64,000 nucleotides of DNA, taken from the NCBI RefSeq assembly GCF_001638985.1, contig NW_017265148.1:1005492-1069491 (forward strand), read 5' to 3'. The stretch is from Phycomyces blakesleeanus NRRL 1555(-) (taxonomy: Eukaryota > Mucoromycota > Mucoromycetes > Mucorales > Phycomycetaceae). Positions 1 to 10,469 of the stretch are shown in pieces; positions within the stretch are counted from its first letter, which is position 1; each line of letters begins with the position of its first letter. The notes beneath the pieces are model-generated. The model was not told the DNA's origin. It was given only the letters and a program-made list of their open reading frames with translations, and ran no database searches. The position numbers and the translations under genes are program-made.

Positions 1-161
1 TTGGCTTTGGCTTCAAATAACCGCAGCCAGAGTTCAATATTTTGGGACGGATCATAATTATATATCAGGCGCATTGACTGTAGGGCAGAGTAGCGGTTTT
101 GAACAACGATATCGTTCAAGGCTTCAATTATCTTAACATTGATTTTGGAAGACTTGGACAT
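1..161 (-). CDS. Partial gag-like ORF, open at the window edge
   Basis: An ATG at 161-159 on the minus strand opens a reading frame of 53 codons that has no stop before the left window edge, so only the N-terminus is visible. The peptide is hydrophilic and ends in a stretch (DPSQNIELWLRLFEAKA) that resembles the start of a retrotransposon Gag, where a Trp/Phe-rich segment follows a short basic leader. That resemblance is weak. Codon use looks like coding sequence and contrasts with the AT-rich DNA to the right. No LTR or partner domain is visible because the rest lies outside the window. It could also be the start of an unknown host gene. Confidence 0.4.
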   Translation of the reverse strand, partial: MSKSSKINVKIIEALNDIVVQNRYSALQSMRLIYNYDPSQNIELWLRLFEAKA

Positions 162-204
162 GGCAGGCAATTATTAACAAAATGATTAACAGGAGTAAGA
201 GATC

Positions 205-290
205 GCAGGAAGTAGTAGCACAGGAATTGCAGGAATTAGTTGCACAGGAATTGCAGGAAGTAGTTGCACAGGAATTGCAGGAAGTAGTGG
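205..290. repeat. 24-bp minisatellite, 3.6 copies
   Basis: Tandem units start at 205, 229, 253 and 277 (the last is partial). They begin GCAGGAAGTAGT and differ by one or two bases. On the minus strand the repeat reads as a Cys/Ser/Thr-rich peptide, but 24 bp is a multiple of three, so an open frame is expected by chance. It sits directly upstream of the gag-like ATG. Confidence 0.85.
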
Positions 291-291
291 T

Positions 292-851
292 TTTGGGATC
301 TTTCAGGGGGTTTTTAAGCAAAGCTTCTCCACCATAAAATAAGTGTGATATGTTGGGATTGGAAGTTGCCTTTGAAGCGGCTGGAAGATATCACAAGAGT
401 AGTTTTTCAGAAGAATAAAGATAATGTTTTATTTCGATGAAGCAATTTGTATTTATACTATCTTAAAGGGATTTTGCTAGAAGTTACTAGGTATTGGAAA
501 CTTCCAGCAGAGTGTAGTATTTCTGAGAAAAATTGAATTGGATTGGCCAGATTAGAATTCAGATTCTAGGAATGATATGCTCATGACAATATATAAATTT
601 GTGACTGCATAAAGTTCAATATTTAGAATTTTTAAAAAACTGGCGGACATTTAATACTATTTTCATATATTGGCATTTGAAATAAAAAAATTGACACAAA
701 TCTTAAAATTTGCAATTATTAAAAAATTACACTATAAAAGAAAAAAAAGACTAAATTAGATGAAAAGTATTAAATATATATGTAAACCACCACAGATATT
801 AGAAACCAAATATGATAGTGTATTGAGACGGTAGGCATGGCGGTTGGTGGC
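292..851. other. No gene recognised (AT-rich)
   Basis: AT-rich sequence with poly-A/T runs and no ORF, RNA gene or repeat that I recognise, up to the target duplication of the solo LTR at 847-851. Confidence 0.5.
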
Positions 852-1244
852 TGTTGTATCTAACATAATCGTAGATTCAAATAAAGCACACAGACAATAA
901 GACAAAGACATATTGAATAAGCAACTAGTATCAATTATACATTATTTTTCACACTATCATTAAATAAAGAATATACCGATAACAAGGTCACACACCTTAA
1001 TCAACATCACTAATCACTCAAACAAGAGCATGGGTAACAACTTAACAATATATTATCTAAGATATAAGAAAACAGACATCACATGATATATTCAAATCAT
1101 TATCATAAATACACACGCAATGTCTATATAAACTCACATAGCAAATAGCAATAGAAGATCATTTCTCTTTTCATCAATAAACAAAGTCTCACCATACTTC
1201 TCGTCTGCACTTTCTTTTTTCTTTCTTTTTCTAAAAAGATAACA
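852..1244 (+). mobile_element. Solo LTR, family B, with 5-bp TSD
   Basis: A 393-bp segment begins TGTTGTATCTAACA and ends TAACA. It is flanked on both sides by GTGGC (847-851 and 1245-1249), a perfect 5-bp target duplication. Two relatives occur at 10756-11158 and 42365-42767, sharing a TATA-like TCTATATAAAC block, an AATAAA-like signal and the TCTCACC...CTGCACTT tail. No internal retroelement sequence is attached, so this is a solo LTR left by LTR-LTR recombination. The parent element is not in the window. Confidence 0.9.
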
Positions 1245-1249
1245 GTGGC

Positions 1250-2110
1250 CACCACACTGCAGAGAAAGTGAGAAGTTACAAGAGAAGACTGAAGTGAATG
1301 TAAAGTAGATAGACGAAGGTGGCAGAGCAGGCCATTATTAGAGGAAGTTTAGTTAAGAACAATAAAGTAATCTTTTTATCTCGTTAAAAACACTTTCCCA
1401 TTTTTATTCATTTTGACAACTGATTCCATCCCCATACGCCTAGCCATAAATATTATTTGACGCCCCTAATTAAATACTGAGTGCAGTTCTATTGTCTGAA
1501 GAATGTTTCCTCTTAACTGTAGTTTATTAACCCTCATTACCACGCCTCCAATTGGGAATACAACCCTTGCTAGCTAGTAACCCGGCTATAAACACTAGTC
1601 AACTAGAGCGTCCTTCTTCATAGTAGACTTGTAATTAGTTACATCTGCTCCCTCAAGTACCCTACATGTCAGTATGGCATCAAAGCAATATTATTGGCCT
1701 AAATCTTTTTTCGTTATGTAATTTTATGAATTGAATTTTTTTTTTTCCAAATAAAGGAGGAAAGAAGGTTTGGTTCTACTTCAAACTTTTTTGATCATAA
1801 CAAATAGCTGTTCAAGTAAGACAAAACATTGAATAAGAAAATGTGGAGGTTGTATTAAGTAATGAAAAATAATTCTGTTAAAATTTAGTAAAGGCAACGA
1901 TTTTCAGTATATAAAACGACTTTGGCAAGATTTCAAATAAGAAAATATATACAATTGTTTTGTTTCTTATATAATGTAAGTAAAAAATGTCTTGCAAAGG
2001 CAGCCTTCTAACGCACAACTCAACTCAATGAAGATATAACTATATACTAAATTTTTCCTATTTGATTACGGTTTATAAAAATAAGTTTATCATTTTTTTA
2101 AAAAAAAGTT
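1250..2110. other. No gene recognised
   Basis: About 860 bp between two solo LTRs with no convincing ORF on either strand and no RNA gene. AT-rich, nothing repeated elsewhere in the window that I can see. Confidence 0.5.
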
Positions 2111-2115
2111 GACAG

Positions 2116-2647
2116 TGTTGTAAATGAGTATTGACTACTGCTGTAATTGAGAATAAGTCTGAAGGAAATAATATAAGGCCTCAGCTATTCCAGTCAAAGG
2201 TGTCTACCGATTACTTTATTATTTAACACACAGGTTTAGCATGCATGATAGTGATTATATTTCATATGATGATATCACCATAATATGGGATACATCAGTG
2301 GATTATTATAAGCATAATTATAACTCATAAACACATTTACTTTCGATGTTAATACTTCATTGGGACTACACACATTTATATAATTAATCATACATTAATT
2401 ATCCCAAGATCACGTTGCTCTGATTAAGGCTCAGATAGGATCGATTACCTGACCCCAGTCATATAATTTTCCCAATCCAAAACAATATAAATAGCAGTAG
2501 TAGTTCAGTGTAGGAACCTGGTCAAACTTTGATACAAAATCTTTCTCAATAAACAAAACCTACACAAGTTCTCACGAATCTTCGTTCCTAATTTCAAATC
2601 TTGAATTCTTCCTCTTAAAAACTTCTTCAACTTCAACCACCACAACA
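2116..2647 (+). mobile_element. Solo LTR, family A (chromovirus 1), with 5-bp TSD
   Basis: The 532-bp segment begins TGTTGTAAATGAG and ends CCACCACAACA. It is flanked by GACAG on both sides (2111-2115 and 2648-2652). It is the same LTR family as the intact chromovirus at 18755-24911 and, by eye, differs at only one base from that element's 3' LTR, so it is a recent insertion. It contains the AATATAAATAGCAG block and the AATAAAC signal seen in the other copies. Confidence 0.93.
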
Positions 2648-2652
2648 GACAG

Positions 2653-3514
2653 TTTATAAAAAAGAATTTGCTTTTTTTTAGAATCAGTTTGCTGCCATAC
2701 AGAAAAATTTATAAAACAAGTCCAATAATAAACACAACATTAATCTCAGGGACCAATTATATTAGCGGACCTGAAGGTAGAAGAAATCTATAAAAGAGCA
2801 TGTAACTGACATACTTAGAATCTAATCTTAATTGATACCAAAAACTCTTTCCTATTTCTACTCTAATAAAAACTCAAACATCACTAAATCTCACTTATTC
2901 CTACACGTCTACTACATCTCTTCTTCTATACACCTACACATACATCACAAATACTTCACATTCTATTCTACTAAATTTGCATATTTTTTTTAATTTACAT
3001 TTTTAATTTGCGCTTTTAATTTTTATTTTGGCCTCAATTTGCAAAGCTTGTTTGAACAAAATATAAATGTAAATTGCAATAAAAAAACCTAAATTACATA
3101 TTATTTTTTATTTTCTGCGTTTCTGTGTTTTGTCTGCTGATATACACATTTTCCGGATATTATTTGTGCAAAAATAAAAATCGATTTGGTGAGAAAATGG
3201 AATTTACCAAATGCATCAAAAAAGGTGAATTAAGAAGAGAAATGACAGAAAATTGCATCAAGTTTTATATTTATTCTTGCACCAAATCAATTTTTATTTT
3301 TGACTAATAATTTTCAGAAAGTGTATATATCTTATATGTTTAATAAAAGAATATTATATCTATAAGCTTCATATTACTTCTGTCATATAATTTATCAATA
3401 TAGGTTTTAATTTTTTGCATTTCTGTTTTATGCTTCTTATCACATATATTTGCTTTTTTTAATGAAAGAATATTGTAACTATAAGTTTTATATAAATTTT
3501 AGTATATAGTTTAT
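2653..3514. other. No gene recognised
   Basis: AT-rich DNA. A 60-codon ORF at 3125-3307 on the plus strand has no recognisable features and the composition of random AT-rich sequence, so I do not call it. Confidence 0.45.
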
Positions 3515-3958
3515 TCATAGTTTTTTTTGTAAAAGCATAGTTTGAACATTTTTGCATAGTGTTTTTTCATATTCTTCTAAACTGGCATACTTGTGCATAT
3601 GGGATTTTCTAGCTGGTAGGTTTAATCTACTTCTTATATGTCTTATAACCCAACCAGCTGTTGATCTTGATATATCTATACTTTTTTCTACTTCTGACAT
3701 TGTCATCTCATCAACAAAATACTTCTTCAGGACCAGCAAAGTTTCCTCTTCTGTATAAGCTTTGTAGCATTGCTTCCCCTTTGGTTTATCTTCAAGCATA
3801 ATCAAATCTTCAAAATCCGAAACCTTGTCTTGTGTGCTGACACCTTCCATATATATTGGTTTTTTAATAAAGGCATAGCAGCTTTTCTTGACAGGCCTTG
3901 TCTGAATAGGATGGTAATTTAAATTGCAGTCATCAGCATTCCCTTCAAATGTCTCCAT
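3515..3958 (-). CDS. Small HTH protein, transposase-like N-terminal domain only
   Basis: The open frame runs from the ATG at 3958-3956 to the stop at 3515, about 147 residues. The central region (YTEEETLLVLKKYF...SIDISRSTAGWVI) has the helix-turn-helix pattern seen in the N-terminal DNA-binding domain of the transposase at 7393 and in the HTH protein at 5022-5405. No catalytic DDE domain follows. A pyrimidine-rich CTTCCTCGCAG lies just upstream of the ATG and could be a 3' splice site, so an upstream exon is possible. The gene is just outside the left end of the 4265-9421 transposon. It may be a relic of a related transposon, a regulator, or a domesticated HTH gene. A DNA-binding role is inferred from the fold pattern only. 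Confidence 0.5.
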   Translation of the reverse strand: METFEGNADDCNLNYHPIQTRPVKKSCYAFIKKPIYMEGVSTQDKVSDFEDLIMLEDKPKGKQCYKAYTEEETLLVLKKYFVDEMTMSEVEKSIDISRSTAGWVIRHIRSRLNLPARKSHMHKYASLEEYEKTLCKNVQTMLLQKKL

Positions 3959-4264
3959 GAAGTCAGAACTGCGAGGAAGAACTGTCAACTATTTGGGCAT
4001 TTGAGATTGTTTGATCTTGTTAAAGTTAAATATGACTTTTAAAATAATTGAAAAATATATGGATATAAAAATTAATTTTTAATGCTCTTTTATATTATTT
4101 CTAAACCTTTGCCATATCACAATAAATTTAATATAGTAACTCAAAATTAAAGTAAGTAAGTAATATTAAAACCTTCAAAAGATATCAAATGCTTTAATAA
4201 CAAGTATACTAAATTAGTAACTACACTGATCTATGAAAACAAATTTGTAATTGTGGCAAAAATA

Positions 4265-4521
4265 CTGGTTTTATCCATTCAATTGGCGCCCATTTCCATC
4301 TAATTAGCATCTGTTTCCATCTAATTAGAACCCATTGACATCTGATTGGCTTCCATAGAAATTGAATTTGCATCCATTGCCAGCTGAATTTGCTCCCATT
4401 GCCATCTGAATTTGCTCCCCCCCTTTTACTATTGGCGGAAGGGTATATGGCACTCAAATTTTTTATCCTTACACCTTACAATTTTTTTATATAACCATAG
4501 TATTTTTTTGTAAACGTTGTA
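4265..4521 (+). repeat. Left terminal inverted repeat of the 5.2-kb transposon
   Basis: Matches the reverse complement of 9180-9421 over nearly its whole length, apart from scattered substitutions and one extra ~21-27-bp tandem unit near 4300-4330. The inner end merges into an AT-rich minisatellite. Confidence 0.88.
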
Positions 4522-4822
4522 CTTTTTTTTGTAAATGTCGTACTTTTTTTTTGTAAATGTCATACTTTTTTTTTGTAAACGTCGTATTTTTTTATATAAC
4601 CATAGAATTTTTTTTTGTAAACGTCATATTTTTTTTATATAACCATAGTATTTTTTTTTGTAAATGTTGTACTTTTTTTTTGTAAACGTCATATTTTTTT
4701 TATATAACCGTAGTATTTTTTTTTGTAAACGTCGTATTTTTTTTTGTAAACGTCGTATTTTTTTATATAACTGCCATATTTTTTTATATAAGTGCCATAT
4801 TTTTTTATATAAGTGCCAAACG
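4500..4822. repeat. AT-rich minisatellite of GTAAACGTCGTA and ATATAACCATAG units
   Basis: Alternating units made of a T8-10 run plus GTAAACGTCGTA or TATATAACCATAG are repeated about a dozen times. One or two units also appear at the inner edge of the right TIR (9180-9230), so the array grew from the TIR's inner end on one side only. The ORF across it is a by-product of the repeat. Confidence 0.85.
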
Positions 4823-5021
4823 CCTAATGTAATAGCACTTCAATATATGTAGATCTTTCTACAAAGATACATCATAGAAAATATCTATAGAGAGAACTAA
4901 CAGAATATGAAAACTTTTCTCCAGATTACTTTGTTGAAGTTAAATACCTTACTGCAGTTATAAAATAATAAAGCAAGTATCTCATTATAATAATTATGTT
5001 AAAATTGAAAATGCAATGATA

Positions 5022-5405
5022 TTATTTGTATTCTTTCTTTATTGCAGAGTAAGTTTCGAATGAAAGATTGATTTTTTCATCACTTGTAGCCTCCTTGTTG
5101 TTTTTAATGAAAAAAACAACTGGAGACTTTCTCCACTTCAAAATATAGCCACCAGCAGTTGTTTGTTTCATATTTACTATCTTGCTGGCTTTTTTGATAG
5201 TTAATCCCCTTATGAAGTAGAGATAAAAAAGCTTTTTTATATCTTTATCTGTAGGCTTTTGATATTGCCCTCTACTTTTTTTGGGGGTTTCGTCTGTTGT
5301 TGATGGGGCAGAACTTTTTGGATCTTCAGGCTTTTCAGGCTCTTCAAGCTCTTCCATGATTTTTTCAAAGGCACTGTTATATTCTTCAAGTTTCTCGTGT
5401 AACAT
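5022..5405 (-). CDS. HTH-only accessory protein of the DD34E transposon
   Basis: The 127-residue ORF starts at the ATG at 5405-5403. The first ~50 residues are acidic and Pro/Ser-rich. Residues ~45-95 (RGQYQKPTDKDIKKLFYLYF...TAGGYI) align with the transposase segment starting RGSYQKYNQNQVNKLF: the same RG-YQK lead, KLF and TA--Y pattern of a helix-turn-helix. No DDE motif follows. It is encoded opposite to the transposase inside the same element, so it could be a repressor or TIR-binding partner made from a duplicated DNA-binding domain. That role is an inference. A TTATTATCAG just upstream of the ATG might be a splice acceptor. Confidence 0.6.
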   Translation of the reverse strand: MLHEKLEEYNSAFEKIMEELEEPEKPEDPKSSAPSTTDETPKKSRGQYQKPTDKDIKKLFYLYFIRGLTIKKASKIVNMKQTTAGGYILKWRKSPVVFFIKNNKEATSDEKINLSFETYSAIKKEYK

Positions 5406-5459
5406 TTTAGGGTTTTCTGATAATAAAAGATGAAAAAATAAGAAATAGAAAGATATGTT

Positions 5460-6590
5460 AAAGTGACATATTTTATATAAATACAGTTATATCTAGTATA
5501 TAGTAGTTATAATGAAATAGTAATTATTTAAGATGCAAGATAAAAATCAGAACACAAGTTGAAGCAGCAAGAATAGATGTAAAGAAGATTGAGTTGTTGT
5601 TAAATAGTATTAGTCATTATATTTTCAGCTTTTTATATCAAAAAATAATATTCCAAGGTCCACTAAATAAAGTAGTACAAATTGAACTCAAGGAGATAAA
5701 AAATAAATAGGACAATATATTACTTGCAGCCATAAATTTATTATAAACATTCTTTTTTAAAAGAGATATCATAATTCTCTCTCTTTCCATTTGGTGTTTA
5801 TATACTAAGACTCTTTATTTCTCTTCTTAAATCAGCAGTAAATCTCATTCTCATGCTCACTTCAACAACTAAATATTACTCTGACAATGAAAACACTGCT
5901 TAAAGCTCTACATCTCATGAATTTTTTTATTATTTCCAGATCACATTATGTTTCTGTATGTAAATAAAGCCTATACCTCGGAGTCATTGATATTAATCTC
6001 TAAATAATCTATAGTATTTTGAACAAAAGCTATAAATCTGAAAAGAAAATGTGACGATTCAACCCTTCGCCTACAAAGAAACTACAAGATTAAACATCTA
6101 CCTGTACAATAGGAACCAGCCTACACATATTCATAATGCTTTTAAGTACATTTCACCAACCATACTTTTTCGAAATCCAACAGTAAAATTCCCTCTACCG
6201 ACCACACAAAAACTTGCCAATTTTTATCTCAAATATCCAGTAATTTGATTGACTACCACAACAATTGTATTTCTTAGAGCCTGGTCCTACACAAGCATCT
6301 GATACCATTACAAAAAAGAATCCAAAAATGCTATATTTATTCAGCACCTGCTCCAACCATTTTACAATGTCAGAATCCTGATCCTCTTAATATCAAACTC
6401 AACAACTCTTTGTAATCTGCACTCAAAACAAGTAAATGTCTAACAATCTGTTAAATAACTGAAAGCGGTCCAAGAATTATGCTTTGCCCACAATACTATC
6501 TGATATCAATTTTGAAAACCCTCATGATACAAAATACCAAAAAAAAACAAATATTACACACACAAAAACAGTAACAAAAAATAGCACAAG
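5460..6590. other. Transposon interior, no gene called
   Basis: About 1.1 kb between the HTH gene and the A-rich tract. A 65-codon plus-strand ORF at 6051-6248 has no recognisable domain and is left uncalled. Confidence 0.4.
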
Positions 6591-6596
6591 CTCGTG

Positions 6597-6805
6597 ACAA
6601 AAAAACGAAATAAAAAAAGAGATGAAAAAAAAAGAAATAAAAAATAAAAAAAAATAAAAAAAAATAAAAAAAAGAAATAAAAAAAAATAAAAAAAAGAAA
6701 TAAAAAAAAGAAATAAAAAAAAAGAAATAAAAAAAAATAGAAATAAAAAAAAAGAAATAAAAAAAAGAGAAATAAAAAAAAAGAAAAATAAAAAAAAAGA
6801 AAAAT
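6597..6805. repeat. (GAAATAAAAAAA)n low-complexity tract
   Basis: Nearly pure A/G/T on the plus strand, built of GAAATAAAAAAA-like units. The Phe/Ser-rich minus-strand ORFs over it are artefacts of composition. Confidence 0.9.
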
Positions 6806-6898
6806 GTGATAGCAATTTTAAAAATAATTTTCCAAATAGTATAACTAGCATTTTTATTCATAAATTTTTATAATATACATAATCATTTTTCTGCAAAT

Positions 6899-7017
6899 AA
6901 TTTCTGAAAAACTGAAAGTCTCAATAACTGAAAAATTGAAAATCTTAATAACTGAAAATAAAATGGTATCTAACCACAGAAATTTCTGAAAAACTGAAAA
7001 TCTCAATAACTGAATTT
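6899..7017. repeat. Short tandem repeat of CTGAAAAACTGAAAATCTCAATAA units
   Basis: A 24-28-bp unit (CTGAAAAACTGAAA then TCTCAATAA) occurs about four times with small changes, about 380 bp upstream of the transposase start. It lies inside the DD34E element, where subterminal or promoter-proximal repeats might bind transposase, but there is no direct evidence. Confidence 0.65.
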
Positions 7018-7392
7018 CGAGCTTTTCCTTGGCTCTATACAAAAAAAACTTTTTTTTATTTTTTTTTGGTTGGGCAAACCCATGAGAAAAAATCCCACCC
7101 CTTCTTTCGAGACAGAGGACAGGACATCAAAAAGGCTCTGGTAGCACTGTAAATTGGCTAATAAAATAAATGTTCTTAAAAGTGTGAAGAAGCTTAATAT
7201 ATAAACATTCATTATTCTTCAACACGTTCTTTATCCAAATATATTAAGACAACAGGATAAGACTATACCTTAGTAAAAATGTTTAATTTATTAAAATATT
7301 TTTTTTTGGTATATATACCCCAGTGTCTTAATAAAAGTTTCTCAGTTATCTTTCTTCCTCGATTTTAACACCCTTTTTATTTTCAAAAAAAG

Positions 7393-8924
7393 ATGCCTAC
7401 TTCCAACAACTCCCTCGAATTTGTTATGGACAAGCACTGTGAAATGGTCAGTCACAGCAGTTCTGCAGACCAAGCCCAGTTTTCTGGAATTGCTTTCGAC
7501 CCCTTGTGCGATTTCAACCAAGAGATTGTTGACGAAATGCATGGAAAAGTTGTACTCCGGTCTGTGACAGATGTCTTTGTCAACCATGCCAATATGGAAT
7601 GGACCCGTACCTCAGCTGGAAACCCAGCAGTCACAAACCTCTTAAGTCTCAGAAGTTTTTTGCCAACTGAAGTCAACGAGGCCACCACCAAAACCATTGT
7701 TGCACAGAAGCCGAAGACGAATCTACCAGAGAAGGTTGACCCTGATTCTGTTCCCACTGCAGAAAGCATAGGTCGAGGTTCGTACCAAAAGTACAACCAA
7801 AACCAGGTGAACAAGCTCTTCTCCTTGGTTTTCTCAGAAAACCAGACTGCTGCTGCCGCTGCCAGAGAAATGGGCATCAATGTCCAGACTGCCCAGAACT
7901 ACGTCAGGCTGACCAGAGAGAAGATCCAGGCCGATTTTGATGCTGTCACGGTGGAGACTGATGAGTCCAATGGGCTGGAGACGATGGAGGTTGAAGAGGT
8001 TTCTGCGTCTAAAGAACGAAAAAATGGCAACCAAAAGTTGTTCCAGGTGCACTCTGCTTTTTTTTGAAGTTTTTCAAAAATAAACCAGATGCTACCTTGG
8101 AACAAGCAAGGATAGCTGTCATGGAAGAGTTCTCTGGGCTGCAGATTACCAAATCAGCAATACAGAAGCACTTGGTGAAGAAGTGTGCCCTGACAATGAA
8201 GAAGTTGGAGAAGCTGCCTGAGAAGAGAGATGACATCAGCACAATTGAAATGAGACGAGAGCGCATTTTGGAGTGGCAACAACTTGCAGATTTCAACTAT
8301 CTGTCGAACTGTGTGTTTATTGATGAAGCAGACTTCAACATGCATATCAAGAGTACTTTTGGCCGTTCCGTCAGTGGCACCCTGGCTAAGACAACTGTCC
8401 CGATGCAGAGAGGTGTGTCCATCACCATCCTTGGTACAATGTGCAAGAGAGGGATTGTCAGTCTCTCATTGAAGAAACCCACTGCAGTCGCAACCAAAAA
8501 GAAGAGAAAGTTAAATATCTACACCAACGTTGAGGTGAATGGCCAAATTAGTACCAGGATCCAGCACTACCTCGACTTTCTTAGTCATACAATGGACGTT
8601 CTGGACAGCCAGGGTATGCAAGGACGTTATCTCATCATGGATAATGCTCCTATCCATAAGGCCAATGAGGTGAAAGACTTTATTTCTTCCCATGGGTACA
8701 AGTGTACATATCTTCCTGTATATTCACCTTTCCTGAATCCAATTGAGGAAATGTGGTCCAAGATCAAGTTTGGTGTCCGCAGAGAAGAGATTACAGAGTC
8801 AGATGAGCTCATCTTAAGGATTACAGAATCAGCTAAGACTGTCACCCTTTTAGACTGTTTGGGTTGGATTAACCATGCCATTTCATTCTTTCCTCGCTGT
8901 TTGAACAGAGAGCAAAAGCTTTAA
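7393..8924 (+). CDS. DD34E (IS630/Tc1-like) transposase, two frames joined at a T8 run
   Basis: Frame 1 (7393-8067, 224 aa, ATG start) ends at a TGA directly after a T8 run at 8058-8065. It carries a helix-turn-helix at about residues 130-180. The -1 frame continues to 8924 with the catalytic DDE_3-type domain: CVFIDEADFNMHI (first Asp), LIMDNAPIHK (second Asp) and YSPFLNPIEEMW (Glu), with 34 residues between the second Asp and the Glu. One extra T, or a -1 ribosomal shift on U UUU UUU, would join the frames as ...FFLKFFKNK.... No other stop interrupts about 510 codons. The protein should bind the long TIRs and cut the element at TA sites. The join could be programmed frameshifting, a one-base mutation or an assembly error. 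Confidence 0.85.
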
Positions 8925-8959
8925 GTATGTCTTTTATGTCTATTTAAGCTCTTTACACT

Positions 8960-9125
8960 CTATGTCTTTTTTTATTTTCTTTTTATTTTTTACTACTTTA
9001 TGTCCCTCTTTTTCTTTTTTTTTTTACCACTTTATATCCCTCTTTTTTATTTGTTTTACTGCTTTATGCTTTTCTTTTTTTATTACTTTGTATTTCATTA
9101 TATCTTACTTCTTATTATGTGTTCT
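8960..9125. repeat. T/C-rich low-complexity tract
   Basis: Imperfect repeats of a TTTTACTACTTTATGTCCCTC-like unit lie directly 3' of the transposase. They are low-complexity sequence, and the Phe-rich ORF over them is not a gene. Confidence 0.75.
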
Positions 9126-9179
9126 ATTTCTCTATCAACTAATTATACCTAATAAAAATATCCATGTTTTATGCCAAAA

Positions 9180-9421
9180 AAATACGACGTTTACAAAAAA
9201 AAATACTACAGTTATATAAAAAAAACTGTAAGGCTTAAGGATAAAAAATTTGAGTGCCATGTACCCTTCCGCCAATAGTAAAAGGGGAGGAGCAACTTCA
9301 GATGGTAATGGAAGCAAATTCAGTTGGCAATGGATGCAAATTCAATTTCTATGGAAGCCAATCAGATGTCAATGGGTTCTAATTAGATGGAAATGGGCGC
9401 CAATTGAATGGATAAAACCAG
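9180..9421 (-). repeat. Right terminal inverted repeat of the 5.2-kb transposon
   Basis: Reverse complement of the left TIR. The outer end is GGATAAAACCAG followed by the TA duplication. It contains the same GGGCGCCAATTGAATGG and CTTCCGCCAATAGTAAAAG blocks as the left copy. Confidence 0.88.
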
Positions 9422-9423
9422 TA

Positions 9424-10469
9424 CTTACTGAAAAAGTTATGAGTAACAATAGAATATATCTTTGAGCTTATTTTAGTAAAAACCAAGATAAAGTAAACTA
9501 TAATGCAGTACAGATCACCTGCTTAGAAAAGATAGTACAAATATGAGACATAATATGTATAATTTTTATGTAAGAGATGGTAAAAAATAACAATATAATT
9601 TAGTTATATTCCGAAGCATGATCAAACCAACACAATCATACTTGAGCAAGATTCACAGTATAAAATTAAGAGAACAATAACAGTTAAATGCTTAGATAAA
9701 AAAGAGCAAGTATGAGCAGTATGATATAACCATGAGGGAAATTGAATTGAGAGATAAGAAGAATATAGCTGTAATGTATTACAAGCAACGTTCTAAAAAA
9801 TTATGTTGCCCAGTAATCATCAAATACTGTTTGTGGCAGAAAATTGAGCCAAGATGAACCAGATGTTTGGATAGAGAATGACAGAGATTAACAGTGCTGT
9901 GTAACTTTAGGGATAGTATGATACACAATTAACTACAAAAAGTTGTAATATGCTACATACAGCATGTAATAAAATGAAATTGGACCAAGCAAGCATTGAA
10001 TAATATCTACAGCTTAAAATTGGCTAAAATAACCCAAATACTAGAGTTAATAATGATAGAGATTAACAATGTAATATAAATTTAAGCATAATCTGATATG
10101 AAATTAGCTACAACTAGCCACATGGTGCTCAAAGTAACCCTATAGAAAATGGAATTGGGTGAAGTGAGAGTTGGATAATCTTCATAGTAAAACTTTGAGC
10201 AATAATAGGCTAAATAAGTGGACAAAGAAAGATGAAGATTAACAATGTAGTACAACTTTTGTGCACATTTTAAGTCAAGACAAGCTATGCTTTGTACGTA
10301 TGCTCAAAGTACAAAATCTGGAATTTAAAGTGGATCAAGTGAACATTAAATAATGGTTATGTATAACATTTGAAATAAAATAATTTGTTTTATTGTCAAA
10401 AGTGAAAGTAGAAAATAATTGCTTCTCTTTATATATTAGTATTTTTGCAAATTTAAATCTTGAATACAA
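9424..10469. other. No gene recognised
   Basis: About 1 kb of AT-rich DNA with short direct similarities (AGATTAACARTGTAGTRYAACTTT-like words recur near 9885, 10060 and 10230), suggesting an old decayed tandem repeat. No ORF. Confidence 0.45.

Larger units (their letters stand above)
4265..9421 (+). mobile_element. TA-flanked DD34E transposon with long TIRs
   Basis: The 5157-bp element begins CTGGTTTTATCC and ends GGATAAAACCAG, with TA on both sides (4263-4264 and 9422-9423), the target duplication of the IS630/Tc1/mariner group. The inverted repeats extend about 240-255 bp (4265-4521 and 9180-9421). The left copy carries an extra tandem duplication of a CATCTAATTAG-type unit. Inside are a plus-strand transposase (7393-8924), a minus-strand HTH gene (5022-5405) and several low-complexity tracts. 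TIRs this long and a length of 5 kb are unusual for this superfamily, where 1.3-2.5 kb is typical. Confidence 0.85.

Noticed and set aside
3125..3307. 60-codon plus-strand ORF
   Set aside because: No recognisable domain, AT-driven composition and no conserved neighbour.
6051..6248. 65-codon ORF inside the DD34E transposon
   Set aside because: No motif and no similarity to other proteins in the window; length expected by chance.
6496..6861. Phe-rich 'membrane protein' ORFs on the minus strand
   Set aside because: Produced by the GAAATAAAAAAA low-complexity tract.
4265..9421. CRISPR-like array in the minisatellites
   Set aside because: Repeats are contiguous and AT-rich, without unique spacers, in a eukaryotic genome.
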